A stretch of DNA of 64,000 nucleotides from Collybiopsis luxurians FD-317 M1. Taxonomy: Eukaryota > Basidiomycota > Agaricomycetes > Agaricales > Omphalotaceae. Below the pieces are notes generated by a model that did no database searches, was not told where the DNA came from, and worked only from the letters and a program-made list of their open reading frames with translations. The DNA is taken from assembly GCA_000827265.1 (NCBI GenBank), contig KN834754.1:1318831-1382830 (forward strand). The letters run 5' to 3'. The first letter of the stretch is position 1. Every line of letters starts with the position of its first letter. This document shows positions 21,560-33,400 of this stretch, piece by piece. A program made the translations under genes and the position numbers.

Positions 21560-24500
21560 ATGAGCGGTAAAAGATCCCTTTCCGCCACCAACCTTGCCGG
21601 TTATCATCATTACAACTGCGACCTCTTTATCTACAACACCTACCATGGCCTCGAAGGCCCCAAAGTTCCTTTTCGTCGAGTCCAGGAACCTGTCACAAAG
21701 CTGGAAGCAGCTCAATTCCAACGGGGCCAGGACTGGGAAGCTTGTTTAATGTCCTGGTTAGACAAGGAAAATCTTCTATTGACCGTACCTTCTGTTCCAT
21801 TGCGAGGTCGAGATCTCGTCGAGAATATCTTAGCTGACGACCGAGAACATTTCTTCATTGCCGGAATTTCGTTCTTTCCACCTCAAGAACATTTTGATGA
21901 GCTGTATAGGCAAGCAGGGCTGCAGTCGGTCAAATTTGGCCTCGCGAAGCCAGATCTTGTAGAGATTACGCGGCTTCCAGAAGGAATCATGTGGAAAGTC
22001 ATTGACGCGAAAGCATCTAGAGCGGTGAAGGTAAGCATTGTGTTTTGCAGCCATTCTATTTACAAATAAAGTTTCAGACCGCACACCACGTTCAAATATA
22101 CTTTTACACTCTATGCCTCAATCATCTCCTACCACAGTCCTTCTTCCGAGCCAGCAACGCTGCTGCTATTTGGTTGCCTCCTGAGGATGGGTTTGACAAA
22201 AATCCTCCTTCCTTTGACGATCTTAAAACAATCGAGACATCGCTGCTTTCTTTCCCTTTGGATGACTTCTTGTTCCGTCGGTTGCCCGAAATTCTATCTC
22301 TCCCTAGAAAAGAAGTCTTGTGGCATTATAATCCCCTTTGTCATGGATGTCCATTCTCCAAAGATTGTAAACAGAAAGCCCTTAATCAGGGTGAGCTGGG
22401 CAGCATGAGCAACATCTCCATCACAGAAGCGAAGCTTTTACGCAACCTGCTACAAATGTGGAAAGATCTGGGGACTAATGTCTCGAAAGGAGTTTCTGAT
22501 ATCGAAGACCTGTGTCTCCTGCTCCAAGATCGGGCTGGAATGACCAAGATCAGTAAATCGTATCCGGTCACATTGCGCAAAGCGAAACGCATTCTTGCTC
22601 TTCCTGCGAGGGATAGAAGTTCATCGAAATTAGCCTCTCGTAGTCCTGTGCTTCAAGCTGTAAGAGAGGGCCAAATCCAGGTAACCGCTTCTCCAATTCT
22701 TCTGAAGCATGTGCTGATTCATTGATCTACAGGTTATACCTCGCAAAAGTACTACTTGTCCGAAGGAAGAAGACATCGCAGTTATGCTTTCGCTACTACT
22801 GGATCCCTCTGCTCCAAGTACAAGCACGAGCATCGTCTCATTCTCCATATCAACTTTTTCAGCCAACTCGATTGGAAGTACGATCCCTCCCGTCCTTCAT
22901 GGCGAACGCGGCACTCTAATCCCTTCTCTGGCCTACATTATCGATTTGATACTTTCATTGAATACCTCCCTCGAAAATCCTCCTCGCACTCAATTCTACG
23001 TTTTTTCCTCTGCCGAGCATTCTGCTCTACAATCTTTCTTCATTGACGCCGCGCTTAATTCTTCGTACCCGACGCATGAGATCCGACTCTGTATCGGGGC
23101 GCTCTCCCAAGGGGCTTCGCTTCTACAAACAACTTTTCAACCGCTTCTGCTGTCTGGTGTCCTCCTCGATTTCCTTGCCAAAGGACGATGGAAGAAACCT
23201 GATTATCAAGCCATATTGGAACGGATGAATCTGCCCACAGAAGGAAAGTTGGAAGAATTGAAAGGGCGTATTTACGAGGAGCTGCAAAGGCTCCAAAAGG
23301 ATGACAATCGGAGGGAAGCGGAGCAGCAGCGACGAAATGAGCTCGGTCAGCTTCCGCGTATCGTAGTTCTCAAGAGAGAGATTGAAAGGTCTCTGGCTCT
23401 ACCGATCCCTGGTTTTTGGGACCTTCCGGAATGTGTCTCCCTTCTGTGCTCGTCTGATTTGCGCGGAGAACAATGTCTCAGCAACGAGGAGCTGTATGAT
23501 TTGTTTATTAAGGGGGGGCTACCTTCGGATTTGCTCGCACAAAGAAATCGGTATATTTACTCGGTTCTTACAGCCTTGCGATCTCGTATCTCTGGTGCTA
23601 ATCTATTTCTTAATGATGCAAAGCCTCTGACGTCTACGTTCATGGATATCTGCCAGGAGGAGCATTTACGAAAACTATTTTATATGCAACAAGTATGTTC
23701 CTTTTTTCATAATTCTATATACTTTATTGACGCTTCTTATATCAGTTCGAAGTAATTGCTCGTTTATCGGAGCTTTGGAACTCTCGGATAGATGGCTGTC
23801 CTGAAGCAGCCGTACTTCAATATCACCATAGCCAACAGGGGCCCAAACGATTGGAACATGTGTTCTATCTGCTATCTGGTAACCTGGATTTGGCCGCTTC
23901 GGATAAAGAACGATGTTTCTTCGACTATCTTCTAGTAGAAGACCAACAACACGAGTCGAATGCTCATATACCAGTCGAAGCTCTGTTTGATGACCTTGGT
24001 GTGTCTGGTCTGGTTTTTCCATTGACGAAACACACCAAATCGCGATGGCAAGCTCAGCACCCCATTGTTCAGAAAGAGCTGCTCCTCGCGGATATCCGAG
24101 ATATATCCGTTGAAGGGCAGCGAACAAAGGTCGTCATACAGACATGGGGAGAAGCAACTTTCATGTTTTCGGAGGGACGAAGTTACCGCATTTCTCCTCG
24201 CCTGGTTGATTTCAACATCAGCAAAATTCTCAGCTCTCTGTTCGAGCTTGATCTCCAGAATGAGTTTGCGGACGCTGAAGTCCCATACATCCAAATGATA
24301 CGAGATCCTAAAGCTTTCAACAAGCAGAACGCCACACTTTCATCTCGAAAGAACCTCGAAAAAGCAAGCAATGCTATTCAGAGAATATTTCGCGAGTTGG
24401 ACAGCTTAGACGTTGAAGCTGCTCAACCGCTATTGCTTAAGCCCTCTCAGAATCGCGCTGCTCGGCATATCATATCAAATTATTTATCTGTTGTTTGGGG

Positions 24501-26278
24501 GCCGCCAGGTAGGCTCGATCTTTACGTGACACTTTCTAGTCTCTGGTCTTACAAACTTCCAGGAACGGGAAAAACGCACACAATCGCTCTATCGTTGCTG
24601 AGACTTTTCTACCTTTACGCCAATAATATCAATGAACCAGAATCTAACGACCTTTTACCACCCAAGATAGTTTTCGTCACTGCGGTCACCCATGCAGCGA
24701 TCGAAGCAGTACTGAAGAAGTTATCATCTCTGATCCAATATTACAAGTCTATTGATTCTCTTCCTTCCAAATGGCTAGAAACAGTGTCCATCGAGCATGT
24801 CACGAACGGGAACGAACACCGTCCCCCTCAAACTTCCGTTGATTTCTCACTTTATGCTGGCACAATCTTCCAGGTGAAAATTTTCGACTATGTAACCTTG
24901 GGATGGACTGGGTACTAATGTGAATTGCAGCTGTACAACTTTTCTAGAAAGAACTCTATCTTGGTAGACTGCCTTGTCATGGACGAAGCTGGGCAAATGT
25001 CCCTGAGTTCTTCAGCTTTGGTTCTGCGCTGTCTACGACCTTCCAGTCGAATAATCATTGCCGGTGATTCTGAACAACTATCGCCTATTCTCGCAGCAAA
25101 ATATCCTGTACTCAAAAGTGCACCTTTATTTGGATCGATTCTCGACACCCTTATGTATGTTTCGCGCCCAAGCCAACGCGGACCAGACGATACTCGACCT
25201 TCTTCCCCCGTCTTGGATGATGCTTCGGATTACTCGTCTTCACAAGGTACCATCGTACAGCTCATTGAGAATTTCAGGTATGTGGGCACGACTATTCTGT
25301 GGGGTTTATCTATTCATCTACAGCGCACTGGTTCCAACAGGCTCAACCCCGACCTTGGAGAATTTGTTTCGACAATCTATTCACGAGCGTTCAGCTCACA
25401 GAAAGCTCAAACCCGGCGTATTGCTCTTGCGCTCGGTGAGGTATCTCAGCCTCTGGACAATCCAAATCCGACCGAGTACCTTCGTATCTCGAATGTCATT
25501 CGAGACTTTCTCCTAGGAATATCCAATGTCATGCTCAAACGGCCACAGAATATCCTTTCTCGTCCTCCGAAAGCCAGCGATCACGTCAAGACTAAGACAA
25601 AGGATTCTTTTGATATCGTCCCTCGTCCGATATCCCTCGCTCTTTTGCGTTTGCACACTTCCAGCAAGAAATATCGCGAAAACGTTGGTTATGAGTTACA
25701 TGTTCAAGCCGAAGCCGCTGTGGCTGCTTCCCTCATTGCGGCAATTCAACAACAGCTACCAGGAGAAGACATCTTTGTAGCTACACCGCACCGAATCCAG
25801 AGACAAGCCGTCAAAGCCGCATTGGCTTCGGAGCATTTCGATACCACAGGACAATTATCCGAGTTGTTCGGGAGACTGTCTCTTAGCCAGAAGAAAGAAA
25901 AGCCCTCGGTCAAATCTATGGTGACCATAGACACTATTGAGAGGCTGCAAGGTACTGTGACAATGGCCTTCCCTCCACAGATCCGAGCTCATTGTGAACC
26001 CTTTCTGAACAGGTTCAGAGGCAGCATTCGTGATTTGTCTCTTCTCACTACCTCAGTCACACATAACGGATTTACATTTCCTGCTTGAACGCCGAAGGTT
26101 GAACGTGGCTATCAGTCGAGCGAAGTCAATGTGCATCTTGATATCGTCCAACGAGGTCCTCCGGCCTGCAGTCGGTGCATTGACTGACGAAGAAACTGCC
26201 AAAGGCTACACCTTCTTACGGGCTTTTGCAGACAGGGCATGGTCCTCGGATGTTAGCGTAGACATTGACGCTTTGTGA
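21560..26278 (+). CDS. Fe-S RecB-type nuclease fused to SAP-like segment and SF1 helicase
   Basis: Eight exons (21560-22030, 22078-22680, 22733-23692, 23746-24508, 24563-24873, 24931-25277, 25341-25951, 26013-26278) join in frame to 1443 residues. The N-terminal 260 residues show RecB/Cas4-type PD-(D/E)XK motifs: E60, D132 (GLAKPDLVEI), D149-x-K151 (VIDAKAS) and Q163-x3-Y167. C20 plus C245-x2-C248-x5-C254 look like the 4Fe-4S cysteines of AddB, Dna2 and Cas4. A SAP-like helix pair sits near 513-545 (KKPDYQAILERMNLP). The C-terminal half is an SF1 helicase of the UPF1/DNA2 type: GPPGTGKT at 930-937, MDEAGQ near 1053, AGDSEQLSPI, TIDTIERLQGSEA and LNVAISRAKS. DNA resection, repair or RNA/DNA processing is inferred. 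It is not canonical Dna2, whose motif order and linkers differ. Confidence 0.9.
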
Positions 26279-26422
26279 TTAGGGTGAACCAACCGCTTGT
26301 AAAAGGCCAGTCGGCGAATCGACATCTCCAATGGCGCCCCAATTACAAGCGAGGCAGCTGAATACTATTAAATAACATTACATTGTGATTATATGTATGG
26401 ATGTGTACCGTATATACGCAGG

Positions 26423-29400
26423 TTAGGATATGTATTGTATAGTGGTATTTTCTTCCTGGCGACTCTCCGGTAATACCGACAATTGTCTGTCTTCGTCGCC
26501 CTGGGTCTGATTATCAGCATACCCATCGCTCCCCTGAAATACGTGGCTAGTCCGGAAATTCTGACTGTCAGTGAACCCTTCTCCCTCCTGGAATGTGCGG
26601 CTGCCTCTGCGATTGATATACTGACTAGCCACCTCAGCGTCGATTTCGTCGTGACGTTGGTACTCGGAGGGAAGCATAACGGCCCTATCAATAGCAACAG
26701 GCAAGCCTCTATGCCTGCCTCTCAGCATTACAGCTATTACAATCAGCTTGGACAATGGCCGGAATGCACCAGAAAAGGAATAATTTTGCTATACGGTATT
26801 TCAGAGTACAGAAACGTAAAAGCGAGAAAAACTCACGTTCGGAAGACCCACACTTAAACCGACCGTACCATACGCAGACGTCAGCTCAAAAACTGAATGA
26901 GAAATCAGCTGCCTATGACATGTCCGTGCTTTGAGCGCTTACCGATATTAAAGATATTGAACCAAGTCGCCGTATTCGTATCGTCAAGGTGGGCTCGCTA
27001 GAAGAGTTTGTAGTGAAATTATAAAATAGAAAAAATGAACTCACCTCGATGATACAGACAAGGAAAAGCGCGAGTCCGAGCCACCACATGTCTGGATGAA
27101 AATATTGTTGTAATCTTTGAAGAGTATATCGCAAAATGGCACACACCAAATGAGAGTTGCTTTCGGGCATGCATAGCAAGATATTTACTCCATACAGTCA
27201 TCCTGGATCCGGTGAATTGAAAGTCCTGTTCATCATTAAGATCTACGTCTCGATATATGCCCAGAGATTGCTCCTCATAAACATTAGTAGATCGTACACT
27301 GCATTGCCTTCAGTATTCTTGTACCATAGGAAAGCTGAAGGGATGATACCTCATGGCAATGGGATCTACGCGGTCTAACTTCAGTAAGGATAACAAGGAC
27401 AGTAGACAGGACCTACAAACACTAATGTACATCATGACCACGTACAACACCCTGAACAACGATAAGAAGAGGCCAATACTGGATAATTAGAAAATTACCC
27501 ACTTGACGGCCGGTGCCAATGCTGCGATTGCGACAATACCAAATCCGGCAGCCCTAACCGCTGTAGCTTGCAAGAGTCCGGCGAGAAAACGTACACCGAG
27601 GGGTATAGCCTCAATAGCCGGTGTTCCAATGTCTAGTACCATGAAGAAAAACCAGTCGGTGGCACTACACGTGATCAGATTTCGATGAGCGGATAGGCTC
27701 TGGGATGCAAATTCGAGACAACATACTTGAGCATAACCACCACCGTCAGCAGGAACCAAGTCTGATGTGAAGGGAATAGATACATGAAACATCGTCGTGG
27801 GTGGTCCAATAGAAATTGTAATGTTTCGTTCAGTCGTGAACGCCGAGAAACGACTTTGGATAGTCCAAATCTGAAAATTTGCACGTTGAGATTGACATCA
27901 GAAGGTGGGTTCAAAAACGGTCCCACATTAATGCTCTTAAGCTATGCATTCGAGTACGAAATGAGCTGAGCAGAGTGAAAACAACCGGAAACTTACAATA
28001 TAGGCTAGGGAAAAAAACTTAGTAGTGAACCAGAGTGTAGGATACAAGTTTAAACTTACAAAGGCTGTATTTCCGGCTAAAATTAGTATCATCATGAATA
28101 CAATCATTGGGTATGCCTTTTGAAAGGGTACCATGGATGTATCGACTAGTGAAGATCCGGTATTTGTGTAAGCGGATGTCGTTTGATATAGGGAGAACCT
28201 GTCATGTAGGATGAGTCCAGGCGAGTAACCACTGGCGAGGAGGAATACGCACCATGTCGAAGATACCGGTCTATAGAGTGCTGGTGGGAGAAAGTTGTCC
28301 TTCCATCTCGACGTTGACATGTACGCTGATATGACTATAAAGGATAGTAACTGAACGCCGATGTGATACTACGAATAAGATTGAGAAAAGAAAATGCTTC
28401 CGAACTCGGGATAGACAGACCCCTGCGACAATCCAAAGCAACGCATTGAGGGCACGATACTCAACGCCGCCAAGTTCCTACGGAGGTGAATCTGAGAAGG
28501 TAGCAGAAAGCGGAAACGGGACCACACCATACCTCCAGTTGTTCATCTGTAAGCAATGGAAAGGCCGAGTTGCGTCCAACGACCGCCTCGAATGAGATAT
28601 ACGGTACTATCTTGGCACCAGGAGGAAAGTTGTCGCCACGTTGCGACGCTATAGTAGTCGTCGCCGGTATCGTAATAGTTCTTGTAATTTTGCGCCTGAA
28701 TTGTGGGAAGAATTTCTCGAACAGCTTCTGAATTATTTCATGGGGCATCGGAAATCCTCCAAAACCACTATGCTTTGTTCCTCGATTGGATTTGTAGGTA
28801 TTATAAGTATATGTAGGGGCGAGCGGTGGGCCATGAGATACTGATAGCCGACGTATCGATCCTGAACACATTTAGCTTGTACTTTTACTACATTAGGACC
28901 GAGATTGCCTTACTGCGATCATCAGGTTGTAGCGGTTCTGCATTCGGCCGCGTAGGATCATTGTTTCCGCGTAACGTGTCCATGCGAGCGCGACGCCGCG
29001 GAAGAGAAGCGCTGAACTCAACTGTAGGAGCACGAGCAAATTTAGGACCTCTAGGTGCTGCGGTATCAAATCTGCGCATTGAAGCTTTGGTTGGTGTCAG
29101 ATCAGATAAGACGCACGACAAAAATTGACATACTAGAAGGTGCTTGAGGTGATACCGGTCTGGATGGAGTGCCGGGATCTGACAGGCGGCGGGACATGAT
29201 TCTGAAAATTTGAGTCGAGCACGCGCCGAACGAACAAGCTACGGCTTACCCTTTCCTTTCCGTGCTTGTACCTGGTGAACTAGCGTCGTGCGGAGGACTT
29301 TGAGAATGAGAGTTTGTCGTGCCAGTTCCCCTGACCGGGATTCTATCTCCCTCACTAATCCATCCACTTGGATTAACTAGCTTGGGTGCCTCGTCCATAC

Positions 29401-30076
29401 GCCTAATCATATCGGTTCGAAATTTCTTTGGATTCTTGCGATTTCTCTCCTTCTCCGATGATACAGTGCTGTCCCGGCTGGTTATAGGAAGCCCTTCGCT
29501 TTTTTGGCCTTTAAGAAGAGAAACCACCGAGCGAACCCATCGAATGACGAAGCCACTTCGGTCGTTTGGAACGATAATTTTCTGGTTGACAGCCTCTGCT
29601 TCAATGATGTTTTGAAACTTTTTGTCGAAATAGTATCTGGGATTCATGGTTGGGTAAGGATGCCGGAAAGATAGATATTTGCGCTGACCTGCGTATATAT
29701 ACTACGACCCAAGATACGAGGACCTGGTGGAGAGATGTATCGGTACAGAGGATGAAAAAAAGAAACAGGCAACACACTGGACTCCCGAGACACATTTGAA
29801 TGAACAATATCACTTGCTGCCACGGCGTTAAGGAACTCAAATCGATAGTGGTTAGTCCGCAGACGGTCATTGCGCTAACGCAATTGAATAAAGCATCTAT
29901 ATAGCTGATTTTGAATTCGCCATTGCTTGCGTAAAAAATCCCAGAAAATATAAGGGGAGTGAGTGTGCTGATGAACTGTTCAAACATTGAGAACGCACAC
30001 CGAAAAAAAAAACAACTCACAAGAATAAGACGTGAACACGATAAAAATTGAGTTGATGTCTTATAAACGCTAACAT
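26423..30076 (-). CDS. TRK1: TRK family potassium transporter
   Basis: A many-exon minus-strand gene. Traced exons include 30076-30021, 29975-29778, 29723-29689, 29636-29250, 29201-29134, 29084-28914, 28861-28533, 28477-28421, 28368-28253 and 28198-28060, then smaller ones down to the stop at 26423. All four pore loops of the TRK/HKT fold are present: SAMTVCGLTTIDL, TTSAYTNTGSSLVD, AVRAAGFGIVAIA and TSAYGTVGLSVGLP, each with a filter glycine. A long hydrophilic loop (about 29640-28540) separates the first and second pore units, as in fungal Trk1. The role is high-affinity K+ uptake at the plasma membrane. Oddity: exon 1 (conserved FIRHQLNFYRVHVLF) ends in phase 2 at its GTGAGT donor, but exon 2 (FISTLTPLIF) needs phase 0, so this one junction does not close. 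Confidence 0.9.
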
Positions 30077-30440
30077 TCGAACCTCCTCGTCGGCTAGAAG
30101 GTGTTGAACTTGGCCTGCGATGGCGCCGTGACTCTCAAAGAAAAGAGATTAGGTCCGACGACGTAAACCGTTTGTAACAAGGAGGTGGAGACCTATTTCT
30201 CACCCCTTACTTATCAACCTTTGCTTAAGACTATGTAACTATATTGGTTCAATGATGCTATACACTAGGAAGTATGATATATAAACAATCTGCAGCATAC
30301 ACACGAGTCAAAATGGTATGTATAATCGAATAAAGAGACATAGAACAGGCAAGAAAACTGATGCGAATAAGTAAATGAATGACCGATACAATATGGAAGG
30401 AAAAGGCAAAAGGCAAACAAGGAGGTGACCCAATGAATAT
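30077..30440. other. intergenic between TRK and eIF4G
   Basis: 364 bp on which the eIF4G 3' end and the TRK promoter must lie. AT-rich; no gene seen. Confidence 0.5.
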
Positions 30441-33400
30441 CTATGAGGCTACAAGGTCCAGAAGCTTGTCTCCATTCTCGGCAGATTTCGATGCAATAGC
30501 TGTCCGTTGCTCTTCACTCAGGTCAGCACCCTTGAGCATGATTGCAAAGAGGTCAGTTGCCTTCGGAGCGTCGATGGCAATATCATCCAAGAATTCGGCA
30601 ACACCAAGGAAACCTTCTTCAAACGCGGAGAACGAGCAAAGCTTCTTGGACACTGCTCGCTGGAAGAATTCCCCAACAAGTCTCGCATCAGCTTCCTTGG
30701 ATTCGATAGCAGTAGAGATCAGCTTGTCCACAAGAGCATGATGATGAACGACAGGAAGCTTGGCAAAGTACACTTCGGCTTCATCCAGATTACGAACGCC
30801 GAAAAATTCTTTGGTATCCTCGTCGATTTTCTTCTTAGCCTCTGCCTTCGACATCTCCTGCTCTGGCTCCTCTGTAACCTCTTCGTCTGAATCGGAATCC
30901 GATTCTGGAGGAAGCGCAGAATCCTGGTCAATCGGTTTCGTACGAGGTTGCAAGATGAGACGTTTCCGCTGAGGGGCTGGTTCCGGTGCACCACCCGAAC
31001 CCAAGTCAATACTAGCCTTTCGACTGGGCGGCCGGCTTGATTTGCCGACAACTTCAGAAGCCTCAACGTTCTGGAGCATCTGGAACATGTTGGCGCTAGA
31101 GTTTGTCCTCGATAGCGACTCCCGTTTGCCATCCTTCTTGCCTGCGAAAACGCTGCTAGGGCCGAATGTCATGGGTCCGCCCTTGCTGATCTGTCCAAAC
31201 TTGGACAAATCACCAGCCTTGGAGGGAGGCCGAGGAGCGTTACCACTGACGGTCCAACCATCAGCACTGGGTTGCTCGGCCCTGTCTCCACCACGACGGG
31301 AACCGCCGCGGGACATGCTTATCTGTCGAGTATAAGCATCTTTCTCGGCCGCGGCCTTCTCCTTGGCCGCCTATCGAGCGAAGAAAAAAAGCAATTAGTG
31401 AGAATAAAAACTCATAAGAAAAAAAAAAAAAAACGGACCGCTTCGTGAATTTTGGCGATTGTAGTAGGAGCAGCGACAGCATTCCTTTGTTGCCATTTCC
31501 GATCACGCAGTTCGATGATATCCTAGTAACAAGTGAGATCAACAGTTCAGAACAAGAACACCAGTGGAACCCACCTGTAACATGAATTGCATCCGCGAAC
31601 TGACATTCTGACTCTTGGTCAATTCCTTCATCCGATCAAAGTACACATTCATGTGGGCCCTCGCCTTGGGAGTATCGAGCATCTGTCCAACAGTAGCGAG
31701 AAGCTTGCACAAACTCTCGATTTCTTCCTCCTCAGGATTCTCCACGTTCCCAAGAAGTTTCTTCACACACTCGTGCATGATCCTCTCCGTCAACATCTGT
31801 AGCTTGAACAGCTCACCAATGAACTTGATTAGACCGAGACCCTGACGTTTAGCCTTTTGCGCTGCATAGTACTCGTCAGAGTAAAGTGCAATCTCTTCTC
31901 CCTTCGACTCGTTAGCAGCCTTGGCGGCTTCATCTTCCAACGCCTTTGTAGCAGCGGCAGCGGCAGTAGCTTCCCTGTTGAACCATCCGCGCTCAAAGTC
32001 CTCCTGACACCTGTTGAGCAGGTACTTTCGGAAAAGATGCCCACCAGCGATCGGCTTTCCTTCAGAATTCTTGATTCCATCATCCTGAACCTTAGGACTG
32101 ATCTGCTCCATCATCTTCCGGCAAAGCCTGGCGTACATCTCGGACCACGTAGCCTCGTCGGTAGCCTTCTCGAAAACAAGTCGGATGACCTGAATGAGAG
32201 TTCGTCCATCCTTTTCCCTCTCAGACTTGTTTGCCCAAGCGATAATCTGGTCTGAAATGGAATCAAACTTCTCCATCGTAAGCTTGTTGAGTAAGGCTTT
32301 GACTTTGCGGTCGACGATCTCAGGAGAGTCTGGGTCACCACTTGCCATCAGCTTCCTATCCCACCTGTTCTCAGTTACCGGCAATGGCACAACAGGCTCG
32401 AGAGTAGCACCGCCCGGACCAAAAGCTCCATGGCCTGGTTGCAGGTGATTGGCACCCCCGGCAGCAGCCTTGTTGGCGTCAGTACGTTTGTCGCCACGTT
32501 TGCTCCTGGTACGACCAGTGTGCAGCTGGGAGCCTGGCCCACCAGTGCTGGCTGTCCTCTGTATACCCTGTGGCCGTGGGAACGGAGCAGCGCCACTCAT
32601 CGACACAGTCCTTTGATTAGCCAGCTGATATCTCTCCTCGCTGGTGAGTTTGCTAGCCGCCGATCCAGCAGTACCAAAGTTGCCCATGCCACCGAAAGAA
32701 TTTCCGGTGCCAGATTTGAAGCCTGATCCGCCGGCGAATCCAAGACCAACAGATGAGGAACGTATGCTGGATCCAGCACGGGATCCACGTCCAGATTGTG
32801 AACGAGTCATTGGGAAGGGTTGATTGGGTACGTCAAGACCGATTGCATCGAGAGCGGGGAGGTTATCGGGTTTCTCTTTGCAAACAGACATGAATTGTAG
32901 CAGGAATTCCCGGTCATATCTGGAAATGAGTGAATTAAGTAGAGGCAATATACATTGGTGAAAATACTATTTGCATACCTGAATTTCCCAGCTTGGGCAT
33001 TGACGTTCAGCTCAATCTTTGGGCTCTTGACACCTTCAGGATAAGGCACTCGGCCAAGGTCGTCAATAATCCGCGCAGTAGCAAGGGCAGAGGGAAGAGG
33101 GGCGGGGATGTTGGGTTTGCCGGAGACACTCGAAAGGTCAAGCGGACCTGGCCGTCGCTTCGGCGCATGCTCCGGGGTACCTGTAGTATCAATGCGAAGA
33201 GATTTCTTGTCTTCATGTTTCGACTCGCGGGTGTTCTCCTTGTCATCCTGAATATCTGAAGAGGGCTTCTCGTCCTCCTCGATTTCGCCTTCCTCTTGGT
33301 CCTGAGCCTCGGCCGAGGCTGCTTGGGCTTTGGCCTCCTCCTCAGCCTTGGCTTTAGCCGCAGCCTCTTCCTCTTGCCTGCGCAGACGAGCCTCCTCTTC

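Noticed and set aside
28888..29121. 77-codon minus-strand frame as an independent gene
   Set aside because: It is an internal exon of the TRK hydrophilic loop and joins in frame on both sides.
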